From Paenalkalicoccus suaedae (lineage in GTDB: Bacteria; Bacillota; Bacilli; Bacillales; Salisediminibacteriaceae), in contig NZ_CP041372.2 of the NCBI RefSeq assembly GCF_006965545.2, positions 434,001 through 498,000 on the forward strand: DNA of 64,000 bases, written 5' to 3'. Each line of letters starts with the position of its first letter. Position 1 is the stretch's first letter. Shown here in pieces: positions 40,372 through 49,737 of this stretch. The position numbers and the translations under genes were made by a program. Below the pieces are notes generated by a model, which had not been told where the DNA came from, ran no database searches, and was given only the letters and a program-made list of their open reading frames with translations.

Positions 40372-41805
40372 TTAGTCGCGCGCTTCCCGTACTTTTAAGT
40401 TTTTCCCTTTTACCGTGCGCTCCTGCATTTCTTGAAGCGCAATCGAGCCTTTTCCATTCAAGATGTCTACATATGTTGCAAGCTGCTCAATATTGATAAC
40501 CCCAATATCTTCTGCCTCAATCTCCGGAATAGATGTCAACGTACCAACAAAGTCAACGGCGCGTAACTTCTTACGCTTTCCACCATTAAAATACAGCTTC
40601 ATGATGTTTTTATCAAGCGGAGCGCGCTTGCTTTTCTTTAACTGAGGCGCTTCGCTAATCATACGCATGAATTTATCAGAATCAGACTTTGTTGCCATAG
40701 GGACTGGCTCAAGCGTCACCTTTTCCTTAATCATTCGCTTAATCGCACCCATGCTACGTCCGTCGCGAAGAGCTACAAGCGTGATCGCCTTGCCGCTCTC
40801 ACCGGCACGAGCAGTTCGACCTGTACGATGTACGAAGTTTGCTGGTTCCTCAGGTACATCGACATTGATAACGAGTGGAAGTGACGCAACATCAATTCCG
40901 CGCGCAGCAACGTCGGTTGCTAATAGGTAACGAAGTGTTCCGCGCTTAAAGTCCTGCATTACCTTCGTACGATCCTTTTGCTCTAAGCCACCGTGGATTT
41001 TACCGCACGGAATACCGGCCTTCTCAAGGTCCGCTGCAAACTGATCTACCGATTCACGTAGCGCAAAAAAGAGGATCGCCGACTCCGGCTTTTCTACCAT
41101 CAAAATATTTTTCACCGCATCAAATTTATCGTCCGGATGTGTCTCAAACCAACGATACTCAATATCTTTCTTAGCAATCGACGTCTCCACGATGATTTGC
41201 TCAGGGTCTTGCATATGTGACTTCGCAAGCGCCATAATCTTCTCTGGGAGTGTGGCAGAAAATAGGGAGGTCGTGCGGGCACGTGGCGTCGCACGAATGA
41301 TGGACTCAACTTGATCTAAGAAGCCCATGTTTAGCATTTCATCAGCTTCATCTAAAACAACATGCTTAATCTCATCTAGCTGAAGCGTTCCTTTTTGAAT
41401 GTGATCAAGTACACGACCAGGAGTACCAACTACTACGTGCACTTTTTGCTTCAGCTGAAGTCGCTGAGGAGCAGCTGGCTGTTGACCAACTAAAAGTGCC
41501 GCTGTAATACGCTTGAAGCGTCCGATAAGCTGAACATCCTGCTGTACCTGCATTGCAAGCTCACGTGTCGGCGTTAAAATAAGAGCCTGCGGCTTATTTT
41601 CTTCCCAATCAATGTCCTCACAGATCGGTGCTGCAAATGCAGCTGTCTTCCCACTACCAGTCTGAGCGCGAACGACAAGGTCTTGCCCCTCTAAAGCAAG
41701 AGGAATCACGCGCGCCTGTACTTCCGTTGGCTCGCTGTAGTGAAGCCCAGCAAAGGCCTCCTGTATTTCTTGTCCTAATTGAAAATCTTTAAACGATTTA
41801 GTCAT
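40372..41805 (-). CDS. dbpA: DEAD-box ATP-dependent RNA helicase DbpA
   Basis: 477 residues, same size as B. subtilis DbpA/YxiN. Helicase motifs in order: Q motif PTEVQARVIP, I AQTGSGKTAA, Ia PTRELA, II VLDEADEML, III SATLP, V TDVAARGID, VI HRTGRTARAG. The C-terminal 75 residues (KLYFNGGKRKKLRAVDFVGTL...) are the DbpA RNA-binding domain that targets 23S rRNA hairpin 92. Role: late assembly of the large ribosomal subunit. Divergent from the NERD gene. Confidence 0.92.
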   Translation of the reverse strand: MTKSFKDFQLGQEIQEAFAGLHYSEPTEVQARVIPLALEGQDLVVRAQTGSGKTAAFAAPICEDIDWEENKPQALILTPTRELAMQVQQDVQLIGRFKRITAALLVGQQPAAPQRLQLKQKVHVVVGTPGRVLDHIQKGTLQLDEIKHVVLDEADEMLNMGFLDQVESIIRATPRARTTSLFSATLPEKIMALAKSHMQDPEQIIVETSIAKKDIEYRWFETHPDDKFDAVKNILMVEKPESAILFFALRESVDQFAADLEKAGIPCGKIHGGLEQKDRTKVMQDFKRGTLRYLLATDVAARGIDVASLPLVINVDVPEEPANFVHRTGRTARAGESGKAITLVALRDGRSMGAIKRMIKEKVTLEPVPMATKSDSDKFMRMISEAPQLKKSKRAPLDKNIMKLYFNGGKRKKLRAVDFVGTLTSIPEIEAEDIGVINIEQLATYVDILNGKGSIALQEMQERTVKGKNLKVREARD

Positions 41806-41931
41806 TATCTATCCTCGATTTCTACCTGTTCAGGTGTTTACATATCTACCTATCATACTACGTATTAGCATAGGATGATAGGGGGCCTTAGGTCGTGGAT
41901 TGGTTGTGGTGAGTTAAATTAGTGGGGGTCT

Positions 41932-42203
41932 GTGACAAACTGATGAGTGCGTGTAACAAATTACAGACCACCTGTGAAAAGTGTAGCCAATTTTGTGCCA
42001 AAACAAACAGACTATGTGCAAAAAAGGGAATAAATTAGGATGATGTAAGTGCCATTCAGCGCGGCAAGTGCTGGCCGTATCGCGCAGGTTGTCGTGTTCA
42101 CTAAGGGTGTACCAAATTGCTGGACGGTGGTGCTGAATATAGCGGGCGTGGTGCAAAAACGCCGTCATTTGGTGCCAAAACAAACGCATCTTGTGCAAAA
42201 AAG
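41932..42203. repeat. Phased 21-bp array C1 (word GTGCCAAA/GTGCAAAA)
   Basis: Two blocks. Words start at 41932, 41953, 41974, 41995, 42016 (all 21 bp) and at 42109, 42130, 42151, 42172, 42193 (all 21 bp); the stretch between has looser copies. Each block ends GTGCCAAAACAAAC..GTGCAAAAAA, so the blocks are duplicates. The reverse complement matches array C2 on the far side of the NERD gene. Confidence 0.85.
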
Positions 42204-42325
42204 TAAAATAATTGGATGTAATTCATAAACAAAAGTCACTTTTCATCCAAAAAACCGACTCCATAAATGTAAAATTTATCAATTCGCTATATAATAAAAC
42301 TCACAACCAAAAGGAGGCATATTTA

Positions 42326-43303
42326 TTGACCAAACACATTGCTCGCTATGTACCACCGCTTCGGCTCCACATCGCCGAAGCCTTACACGTACGATTACCT
42401 CAGGAGTTCCAGCCGGAGCTCAAAAAATCCTTACTCTCCGCAAGAGCCGGCGTGAGGGGAGAACGCTCGATCGAGTATTATCTCGAAGATTACACAGTAA
42501 ACGAGCACATCTACCTGCGCGACGTACGACTACCCTATGGCACCCACCACTTTCAACTCGACGGCCTCATCCTAACGACCAACTTTATACTCGTTACCGA
42601 AGTAAAGCAATATGCTGGGACCGTCACTTATGATCCCGATCTGCAACAGATCACTCGACTCTACGACAACGAATTAGCTACCTACGAAGACCCACTTCAG
42701 CAAGTTAAACGTGCCGTTCGTAAATTGACCACCTGGCTCAACCTTCACGGATTCCCGCCCATTCATATCGAGCCATGCGTAATTTTCTCCAACAACAGCA
42801 CACCCATTGAGCTCGCGAATAGCCGCGCCAGCACACTTCCCTACATTTGCCGACCAGGAGGGCTTCACGACCGACTTCACGATTTGTTTGCTCAACATCG
42901 TAACCCTTGGGGGACAATGGCTGACGTCCGTGCGCTTTACGAGCACCTCGTGCAGCATCACGTCTACGAGCTTCCGTCTTACTCTGACAATACTGCTTAC
43001 GCACCTTACATTAAAAGCGGCGTACGTTGTCCCGCGTGTAAAAAGCTCATGAGCTACAGTCGCCCTCATTGGGTGTGTAGGTGTGGTAGAAGGGACCGCT
43101 CTGCATATCGGCAAGCGCTCTATGATTATGCGTTATTAAAGCAATCAACGATTTCCACTCGGGAATTTTTAGAGTTTGCACACCTTTCATCGCGCTACTT
43201 GTCACAATTGATGTTAAATGAAGTTAACCTTCCACATCTTGGCGACCGTTATCATAGAAGATATGACCTGTCTCCATTTTTTAGAGGAGAGATCATTCCA
43301 TAA
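42326..43303 (+). CDS. NERD-domain (nuclease-related) protein with zinc-ribbon C-terminus
   Basis: 325 residues from a TTG at 42326, eight bases after AAAAGGAGG; a longer upstream frame has no site. NERD domain about 45-150: GVRGERSIEYYL, LDGLILTTNFILVTEVKQYAG (D, E and K of a nuclease-like core). C-terminal zinc ribbon about 230-255: VRCPACKKLM and WVCRCGRRDR (C-x2-C..C-x-C). Presumed to act on nucleic acid. It is flanked by inverted phased arrays C1 and C2. Confidence 0.82.
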   Translation: MTKHIARYVPPLRLHIAEALHVRLPQEFQPELKKSLLSARAGVRGERSIEYYLEDYTVNEHIYLRDVRLPYGTHHFQLDGLILTTNFILVTEVKQYAGTVTYDPDLQQITRLYDNELATYEDPLQQVKRAVRKLTTWLNLHGFPPIHIEPCVIFSNNSTPIELANSRASTLPYICRPGGLHDRLHDLFAQHRNPWGTMADVRALYEHLVQHHVYELPSYSDNTAYAPYIKSGVRCPACKKLMSYSRPHWVCRCGRRDRSAYRQALYDYALLKQSTISTREFLEFAHLSSRYLSQLMLNEVNLPHLGDRYHRRYDLSPFFRGEIIP

Positions 43304-43458
43304 AAGTGAGAGGAGCGGCGGTGACGTCGTTCCCTTTTTAAATGAACACAGACACGTTAAAATCTGTTAATATATGTATGTTGATGATTGTATTACATAC
43401 ATTAAATGTATATCAAAGAGAGAAGCCTATTCTGTATTACCATTCTTCTTACTTTTTT

Positions 43459-43748
43459 ACACAACATGCTTTAAATTTGGCACAAAGCACCATCATTTTG
43501 GCACGACACCGTCTAAGTTAAGCACCACTCACCGGTAATTTGGCACACCCTCAATGCACACGACAATATGCGCGTTAATACCAGCTTCACCCGCGTAGAG
43601 TGGCAGTTTGAGTATCCTAATTAATTCCCTTTTTTGCACAAAGTCCGTTTGTTTTGGCACAAACTGCCGGCATTTTTGCACGACCCAAGCTGAATTTAGC
43701 ACTCCAATCCGTCAATTTAGCACCACCCCGCCTAAATTCAGCACAACC
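43459..43748. repeat. Phased 21-bp array C2 (word GCACAAA/GCACGAC)
   Basis: Two blocks: 43459, 43480, 43501, 43522, 43543 and 43636, 43657, 43678, 43699, 43720, 43741, every step within a block exactly 21 bp. The block starting at about 43631 (TTTTTTGCACAAAGTCCGTT...) is close to the reverse complement of 42203-42150 in array C1. The block pair also forms a direct repeat about 180 bp apart. A frame running through it into the sigma-factor gene is not coding. Confidence 0.85.
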
Positions 43749-43844
43749 AGAAAGCGGTGCAGAACCACCTCTAAAAAATCTAAAATAATCCAAACTATTT
43801 CCCCCACCACTTCGAATATAGTCTGTGAAAGCGATGTGAGAGTG

Positions 43845-44429
43845 ATGAACGAGCAAAGGTGGATTCGCCGAATTCAAAAGAAGGCGGATCAAAAGAGCGC
43901 AGACAAGTTAATAGAGAAATACTACGAAGAGATGTATCGCTTTGCGTATCGGCAAATGATTGATAAGCACCTGGCGCTCGACATGACGCAGGAGATCTTT
44001 ATCAAAATGCTGCAGGGGATTGAGCACTACGATCCGGAGCGGGCTAGCTTTCGCACATGGCTGTATCGCGTAGCACAAAACGCCTGCGTCGATTATTTCC
44101 GCTCTAAGCAATACGCTCAAGTGAGTCGAGCGAATTTAACCGACGAGATCGATGACCCAGCTACGACCACAGCCGCAGCTGCAACCATACATAACGATAT
44201 CGAGCTCGCACTCGTGTCCAAAGAACAGTACGCCGTCGTGCAGGCATGTATCGCTGAATATTCCACGCAAATTCAGTACATCATGCGCTATAAACTGTTC
44301 CAAGACTATACGTTTGCCGAGATCTCAACCGAGCTCGATCTACCAGAATCAACCGTTAAAACGAACTACTACAAGGTGATCAAACGCCTGCGTAGCAAAC
44401 TGGAGGGATACTATCATGAAGAAGCATGA
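43845..44429 (+). CDS. RNA polymerase sigma-70 (ECF-type) factor
   Basis: 194 residues from ATG 43845. Region 2: YEEMYRFAYRQMIDKHLALDMTQEIFIKML and FRTWLYRVAQNACVDYFR; region 4: IMRYKLFQDYTFAEISTELDLPESTVKTNYYKVIKRLRSKL. This is the ECF layout with no region 3. A weak GAGAG site precedes it. It overlaps the membrane-protein gene by 14 bp, and an ABC transporter follows, an arrangement like the SigY/Yxl operon, so it probably drives its own operon. Confidence 0.88.
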   Translation: MNEQRWIRRIQKKADQKSADKLIEKYYEEMYRFAYRQMIDKHLALDMTQEIFIKMLQGIEHYDPERASFRTWLYRVAQNACVDYFRSKQYAQVSRANLTDEIDDPATTTAAAATIHNDIELALVSKEQYAVVQACIAEYSTQIQYIMRYKLFQDYTFAEISTELDLPESTVKTNYYKVIKRLRSKLEGYYHEEA

Positions 44430-45186
44430 GCCGCTCGTCATCCCATCACGTGATAAACAAAAACAGCAGCGTGCCCTTATCTTAACGAAAGGCATGCCGC
44501 AGCCAACAAGCTTTCTCGGTCTACTCAAAGCGATGCTACGAGAGCTACCAATGCGCGCGATCATGGGCAAGGAGGAAGCCCTTATTGCGATCATTCTAAG
44601 CGTCTTTTTTCTATTCTCATCATCCTTAATTAGCGAGACATTTGTGAGAGGTAGCCTCACGCCACTTTTAGGCATGATCGTCGCCGCGAGTCCGCTCCTA
44701 TTTTGCTCGCTACTCGTCATCTCCATCGTCATCAAAATGCAGGCGCGCACCATCGAACTCGAAATGACCATGAAATACACAATCTATCACATCTTTACGC
44801 TCAAAATGATTCTCATCGGCCTCTGGACAATCGTCCTAAACAGCGCAACGGGCCTCATCTATGCAACGACATTACCTATCGATATCTGGCGCATCTTTAC
44901 CCTGTCCGGACTATCACTCACCGTCTTCGCCATCGGCTTCCTTTTCGCCGTCAGACGCAGGTACACCATGCTCGCAGCCGCAAGCTACATCGTCCTCTGG
45001 ACCATCGGCCACCTGAGCTTATTAATCTTTGAGCCAACCATCTACACCTATTTGTTAGAAACCACACCAACGCTTCTATTAGCCGGTCTTTTACTCGCTA
45101 GTGGGATCGTGATGAGTGACCAGTTAATCCGATTTTCTCAAAAAAAGCAGGGGGGAATGCACGAATGCTTCGAGTGGAACAGGTAA
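44416..45186 (+). CDS. Polytopic membrane protein of the sigma/ABC operon (possible anti-sigma or permease partner)
   Basis: 256 residues: a 45-residue basic cytoplasmic N-terminus, then about six transmembrane helices. No zinc anti-sigma motif. Position between the ECF gene (14-bp overlap) and the ATPase gene (22-bp overlap) suggests it is either the membrane anchor controlling the sigma factor or a transporter subunit. I cannot decide. Confidence 0.7.
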   Translation: MKKHEPLVIPSRDKQKQQRALILTKGMPQPTSFLGLLKAMLRELPMRAIMGKEEALIAIILSVFFLFSSSLISETFVRGSLTPLLGMIVAASPLLFCSLLVISIVIKMQARTIELEMTMKYTIYHIFTLKMILIGLWTIVLNSATGLIYATTLPIDIWRIFTLSGLSLTVFAIGFLFAVRRRYTMLAAASYIVLWTIGHLSLLIFEPTIYTYLLETTPTLLLAGLLLASGIVMSDQLIRFSQKKQGGMHECFEWNR

Positions 45187-46031
45187 CAAAAAAATATGGG
45201 GACTTTTTAGCATTAGATAACGTTAGTTTAGAGTTGAAAAACGGGGTATACGGTCTTTTAGCACCAAACGGAGCGGGGAAGACAACGCTCATGAAGATGC
45301 TTGTCACACTCATGAAGCCGACGTCCGGGCGCGTGTTGTTTAAAGGGGAGGAAATTCTGAAGTTAGACGAGCAGTACCGCAGTCGCATCGGCTATTTGCC
45401 ACAGCATTTTGGCTACTACAAGCACTACACGCCGACGCAGTATCTGCTCTATTTAGCGGCGCTGAAAGGGATGCCAAAAGAAGCGGCGAAAGCGCGGATC
45501 GAGGAAGTGTTGGACCAGGTCGCGCTCTTACACGTGAAGAAAAAGAAGATGAAAAAGTTCTCGGGAGGAATGATCCAGCGCGTCGGAATCGCGCAGGCGC
45601 TGTTGAATGATCCGACAGTATTAGTGCTAGACGAACCAACAGCAGGTCTTGATCCAAAGGAACGTGCACGATTTAGACACCTTCTATCAGAGCTTGGACG
45701 CACGCGTATCGTCCTACTCTCGACGCACATCGTCTCTGACGTCGAATCCATCGCAAACGAAATTATCATGATTAAAAACCAACGTCTTCTATATAAAGAA
45801 TCAGTGGGTGAACTGTGCGAGCGCCTAAACGGTCGCGTTTACGAAGGGAAAGTCGACTTCGAACGACTACCAATTATTCGCCGTGACCACGTCGTCTTAG
45901 CAGAAAAGCAAGAGCAAAACGGGATGCTCGTTCGCCTAATTGCGGAGGAAGCGATGCAAGGCTGGGAGCAAAAGGAGCCGCAACTAGAGGATGTCTTTTT
46001 ATACGAGTACCGCGAAGAAGAGGTGAGCTAA
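45165..46031 (+). CDS. ABC transporter ATP-binding protein
   Basis: 288 residues. Walker A APNGAGKTT (about 37-45), Q-loop YLPQHFG, signature FSGGMIQR, Walker B VLVLDEPTAGLD, H-loop LLSTHIVSD. The F-S-G-G-M form and the C-terminal extension are typical of ABC-2 type exporters of peptides or of YxlF-like proteins. Works with the two membrane proteins that follow. Confidence 0.9.
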   Translation: MLRVEQVTKKYGDFLALDNVSLELKNGVYGLLAPNGAGKTTLMKMLVTLMKPTSGRVLFKGEEILKLDEQYRSRIGYLPQHFGYYKHYTPTQYLLYLAALKGMPKEAAKARIEEVLDQVALLHVKKKKMKKFSGGMIQRVGIAQALLNDPTVLVLDEPTAGLDPKERARFRHLLSELGRTRIVLLSTHIVSDVESIANEIIMIKNQRLLYKESVGELCERLNGRVYEGKVDFERLPIIRRDHVVLAEKQEQNGMLVRLIAEEAMQGWEQKEPQLEDVFLYEYREEEVS

Positions 46032-47249
46032 ATGGTTTGGTATGAGCTCACAAAGCTCCTTCGCACGCGAGCGCTCTTTGTTATGCTTACGGTGTTTTTA
46101 GGGTTTAATGCGTATTTTATTATAAGTCATTCGTATTTGCAGGAAGAGGTTCAAGCAGCGAACGACATGGTTGATTGGTACGGACCAACGTTTACCGACG
46201 AGTCTCTAGAGCAAATGGAGACCGATTTAATGGAAGAGGTGCAATCTATTTCTCCAGGAGAAGAAGCATTGGCAGATTTCTTTGAGGATGGACGCGATCG
46301 CTCCATTTACGATGCTGAACAAGATAGGCGCTTAAACATTACTTATACGTATCTACTATTTGCAAAGCATGGAGTGGAAGCCTTTAAGGGGTATGATCCT
46401 GAGGTACTCAAGGGGCAGGTTTCAGAAAACTATCAGCTAGGAAGTATGGGTAGTTCTATCGAGCAGGTCAACATTAATCGTGCTACCGAACGCTATCATG
46501 AAATTATGGCAACGGAGGAACATAAAGCATGGTATTTTCTAGAAGGTTCCTCTATAAATACACTCCTGTTTAAGGATTTATTCACTTTCGTATGTATGCA
46601 ACTAATTATTTTATCCGTCTATACTGTAGCTCTCATCGTAGGATACGAGCGAGATGCAAAAACAGAACTTACTATTTTAGCAACGAAGCAAGGACGTCCA
46701 CTTCTTTATAAAAAATTACTTGCGGCATTTATCGGGGTATCCGCATTGATCTTTACTATTTTAGGAATGACGTTACTCGTCTATTTTACCGTTTTTAATT
46801 ACGCAAATGTATGGCAGGCTCCACTCACAAATGTATTCACGCTTCGCATGGATGGTCCAGCTATCCATTGGTTTAGTATGAGCTTTTTAGAGTATTTACT
46901 ATACGTGATTGTACTAGTTTTCCTAAGTAGTTACGTTATTGCAGGTGCAACGTTTGCGGCTACCATTTGGATTCCACAAACGTATGTAGCAGCAGTTGCT
47001 GTCCTTGTACTATTTTTGAACTTAATTGCACTGCCATTTATAGGAGTCTTCCCTGGTGAGGTCATGTTTCTCTCTATGTTTAATCCTATGTATGTATTAT
47101 TTAATCTTGGTGCAATTACCGAAGTTTCTTCTAGTCCTATGGGATTACGCGAATTTGTTTTTATTACTTTAGGAATTTGGCTCACAATCAGCATGCTAGT
47201 AGTATGGCGCAGCTCAAGATTTTACATGATAAAGGACGTGAAAGCGTGA
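46032..47249 (+). CDS. ABC-2 type permease subunit
   Basis: 405 residues. One helix near the N-terminus (LFVMLTVFLGFNAYFIISHSY), a 130-residue extracytoplasmic acidic domain (about 40-170), then five helices from about 185. This is the plan of large ABC-2 permeases. It starts directly at the end of the ATPase gene (GAGGTGAGC site) and overlaps the next gene by one base. Confidence 0.82.
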   Translation: MVWYELTKLLRTRALFVMLTVFLGFNAYFIISHSYLQEEVQAANDMVDWYGPTFTDESLEQMETDLMEEVQSISPGEEALADFFEDGRDRSIYDAEQDRRLNITYTYLLFAKHGVEAFKGYDPEVLKGQVSENYQLGSMGSSIEQVNINRATERYHEIMATEEHKAWYFLEGSSINTLLFKDLFTFVCMQLIILSVYTVALIVGYERDAKTELTILATKQGRPLLYKKLLAAFIGVSALIFTILGMTLLVYFTVFNYANVWQAPLTNVFTLRMDGPAIHWFSMSFLEYLLYVIVLVFLSSYVIAGATFAATIWIPQTYVAAVAVLVLFLNLIALPFIGVFPGEVMFLSMFNPMYVLFNLGAITEVSSSPMGLREFVFITLGIWLTISMLVVWRSSRFYMIKDVKA

Positions 47250-48385
47250 TGAGAGTGTTTTGGAATGAATGCAAAAAAATGATGAGCTGGCCGATTATAC
47301 TTCTGATCGTGCTTGTGAATGTAGCATTTTACGTACTATTTATCGAATTTTATTTCGAATACTTTCCGAATGGTTCAGAGGCAATTACATTTGAGCTAGA
47401 GTCAGAGTGGATCCAAGAGTTCGGACCTCACCCAATCGCAGGGAAAATGATAGACGACCTTTGGATTCAATTAGAGGAGGAAAAGTTAGCTCTTACTCCA
47501 GACTTGTTCACTCTTCCCCAAGTCCAAGCAATGGGGGTAGATAACATTGATGATATTGTTGCATTAAGTGGAGGCAGTAAGGAATATTGGGACATGTATA
47601 ATGCAATTAACCAGAGTGATTTAGCGGATGATTATCAACGAATAACGCAACTTAACTATCGATTGCATGTGTATGAAGAGAGTACAGAGTATCCGCTTCG
47701 AAGTGAGCACCCATCTTATACAGAAGCACAACAGCAGCGATACGCAGAACTTGAAAACCGCTACGAATATGGAACGTACCAAACACGGATCGTAGATAAT
47801 ATTCAACGAATCTCTTACTTCTCAGGTGTTAGTATGCTCACCACACTATCACTTTTACTAGCACCGGCAGTTTTACGAGACACTAATCGCAACACGACAT
47901 CTCTACTATACACATCAAAGGTGGGACGAAGGCTTGCGTGGACAAAATGGCGTACAGGACTTCTGCTTTCGTTCCTTTTTATTACTCTATTCATTAGTTT
48001 CTTAGGGTATATGTATGTGAATCAGGGTCTGCAATTAACTTGGGGGATGGACGTCGCTCATTTTGGATATGACCCCAAATGGATCGACATGACCGTGCAA
48101 CAGTACATTCTCTTATCGGTCGGATTGCTCTATGCAATGGGCATGCTGTACGCCGTGCTTGCGCTAGCGCTTTCTCACATTCAATCTGGCGTCATCGCTC
48201 AGCTTAGTATACAAACGATACTAGTCAGCCTCTTTATTTGGGGCATCTCTTCTCGCATCGTTGAGTATCCTTTCAGTCTATATAGAAACCCTTGGACGAT
48301 GCCAGTCTTAATAGCAACACTTGTCACACTAGCAATAGCAACATTTACGTGGACGTATCTACGTGAACAGAAAAAAGATTTGTAG
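47249..48385 (+). CDS. ABC-2 type permease subunit
   Basis: 378 residues, same layout as the preceding permease: helix (MSWPIILLIVLVNVAFYVLFI), extracytoplasmic domain (about 40-205) rich in D, E and Y, then five or six helices. The ATG at 47249 overlaps the previous stop (TGATG); a GTG three bases earlier is also possible. The two permeases probably form a heterodimer over the shared ATPase. Confidence 0.8.
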   Translation: MRVFWNECKKMMSWPIILLIVLVNVAFYVLFIEFYFEYFPNGSEAITFELESEWIQEFGPHPIAGKMIDDLWIQLEEEKLALTPDLFTLPQVQAMGVDNIDDIVALSGGSKEYWDMYNAINQSDLADDYQRITQLNYRLHVYEESTEYPLRSEHPSYTEAQQQRYAELENRYEYGTYQTRIVDNIQRISYFSGVSMLTTLSLLLAPAVLRDTNRNTTSLLYTSKVGRRLAWTKWRTGLLLSFLFITLFISFLGYMYVNQGLQLTWGMDVAHFGYDPKWIDMTVQQYILLSVGLLYAMGMLYAVLALALSHIQSGVIAQLSIQTILVSLFIWGISSRIVEYPFSLYRNPWTMPVLIATLVTLAIATFTWTYLREQKKDL

Positions 48386-48452
48386 GGAGCATTGCGATTA
48401 AGGAAGCTTTGTTCGGGAGATTAGTCGTCAGAATGTCAAAATAATACTTAAA

Positions 48453-48481
48453 CCCCCGCGCTAGATTAAAACTCGCGGGGG
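48453..48481. terminator. Bidirectional terminator
   Basis: CCCCCGCG (48453-48460) / CGCGGGGG (48474-48481), serving the convergent ABC operon and cyclase gene; tails are only moderately T-rich. Confidence 0.7.
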
Positions 48482-48490
48482 ATAATGTCG

Positions 48491-49435
48491 TTAATCACAA
48501 TGCTCTAACTTATAATTGTTCCTACCAGATTTTTTTACATGATACAAGGCGTCATCCGCCTGTTTAAGTACCTTTAATAATTCTTGCTTTTCAAAACTTA
48601 CTGCACCAATACTAGCAGATAATTGACATTCCTTTATGTCGACGTCCCATGATTTGAAATCTTGTAACACATTAGATAAGTGTTGGTTGATCGTCTCTGC
48701 TGATTCTTGAGGCCAGTACATAACGAATTCATCACCGCCTAATCTTACAACAAATGATGACCTGCCAATCGTATGTTTTCTAAGTTTCTCTGCGACCTCC
48801 ATTAATACCTCATCACCAACCTGATGACCAAGGCGATCATTTACTAGTTTAAAGCCGTCCAAATCGAGAAGAGCAATGATACCTTTGTCGTTAGACACGG
48901 AAGGATACACGGCTTCAAGAAATGACCGATTATACACCTTCGTCAAGTGATCGCGATAGGCTTCATATTGTATCTCAATATAGAACGAAAATAATCGTGC
49001 AATTCTTTGAATTAGTTGAACGCTTTCAGATTTAAATGTAGTCGGCTCGTCATTTGCCACACATAAGGTACCAAATCGTTCTCCTGAATTTAACACGATC
49101 GGAATCCCTAAATAAGCTTTTATATTCACATCATTTAACAATTTTCGGGCGTCTCCTAAATCTTTTGCTTGGTCAATATTTTCATAAATTAAAGGCTTTT
49201 GATTCTCAAAATCTACACGATGGCAAAGTGCACCTGACAAATCAGAGATGTCGCCCTCTTTTAGTTTTACTGATGTGTGGTGTTCTGCTACTTTAATGGT
49301 GATTTGTTCATAATCTGTCAGTGCATTGATGTATAAGGTCAAATCGGGAAATACGCCCTTTGTGATTTCTAAGACGTCTGTCGTTAATTGGTCTAAGTGG
49401 CGATAAATAGCGATCTCAAAATGGGATAAACTCAT
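48491..49435 (-). CDS. GAF-GGDEF diguanylate cyclase
   Basis: 314 residues. GAF domain about 20-155 (GIPIVLNSGERFGTLCVAND), then GGDEF about 158-314 with RLGGDEFVMY intact, D-L-D-G-F-K-L-V-N-D metal and guanine contacts, and no R-x-x-D inhibitory site five residues before the motif. So it should make c-di-GMP without product inhibition at the I-site. GAGGTGAG site before the ATG. A CcpA-type cre lies 53 bases upstream. Confidence 0.9.
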   Translation of the reverse strand: MSLSHFEIAIYRHLDQLTTDVLEITKGVFPDLTLYINALTDYEQITIKVAEHHTSVKLKEGDISDLSGALCHRVDFENQKPLIYENIDQAKDLGDARKLLNDVNIKAYLGIPIVLNSGERFGTLCVANDEPTTFKSESVQLIQRIARLFSFYIEIQYEAYRDHLTKVYNRSFLEAVYPSVSNDKGIIALLDLDGFKLVNDRLGHQVGDEVLMEVAEKLRKHTIGRSSFVVRLGGDEFVMYWPQESAETINQHLSNVLQDFKSWDVDIKECQLSASIGAVSFEKQELLKVLKQADDALYHVKKSGRNNYKLEHCD

Positions 49436-49487
49436 ATGCTATCTCACCTCCGGGTTTAATTTAAGTTTACATCATTTGTAACAATAA

Positions 49488-49501
49488 TGAAATCGTTTTC
49501 A
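49488..49501. promoter_or_regulatory. Candidate CcpA site (cre)
   Basis: TGAAATCGTTTTCA fits the cre pattern TGWNANCGNTNNCA and is nearly palindromic. It lies 53-66 bases upstream of the diguanylate cyclase start, where binding could repress or activate. If real, c-di-GMP synthesis would respond to carbon supply. Confidence 0.5.
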
Positions 49502-49617
49502 TTTTACGTCACTTAAACGTTTGGGTAGTATTTGTTACTTGAATCCATCCTTTATGGTTTAAAAGTCAGATGAAAGCGTTATTCTATGAAGTCAACTTAA
49601 TTAACCACTTAAAAGAA

Positions 49618-49645
49618 TGAACAGTAGACAAAATAAATGAACGAC
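49618..49645. repeat. Short phased 20-bp array B4 (word TGAAC)
   Basis: AAAGAATGAAC at 49618 and AAATAAATGAAC at 49638, 20 bp apart, using the same fillers as array B3. Only two units, so weaker. Confidence 0.45.
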
Positions 49646-49737
49646 ACACCAAAAAGTAGACCAGCATGTTCTTAAGCTAGGCAACGAACTTACGCCTAGA
49701 AGATCTATAATAATAAGTAGTCAAGGTGTGTTGAATC

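Noticed and set aside
43608-43844. N-terminal extension of the sigma factor through array C2
   Set aside because: The sequence is the phased array in translation; sigma homology begins after the ATG at 43845.
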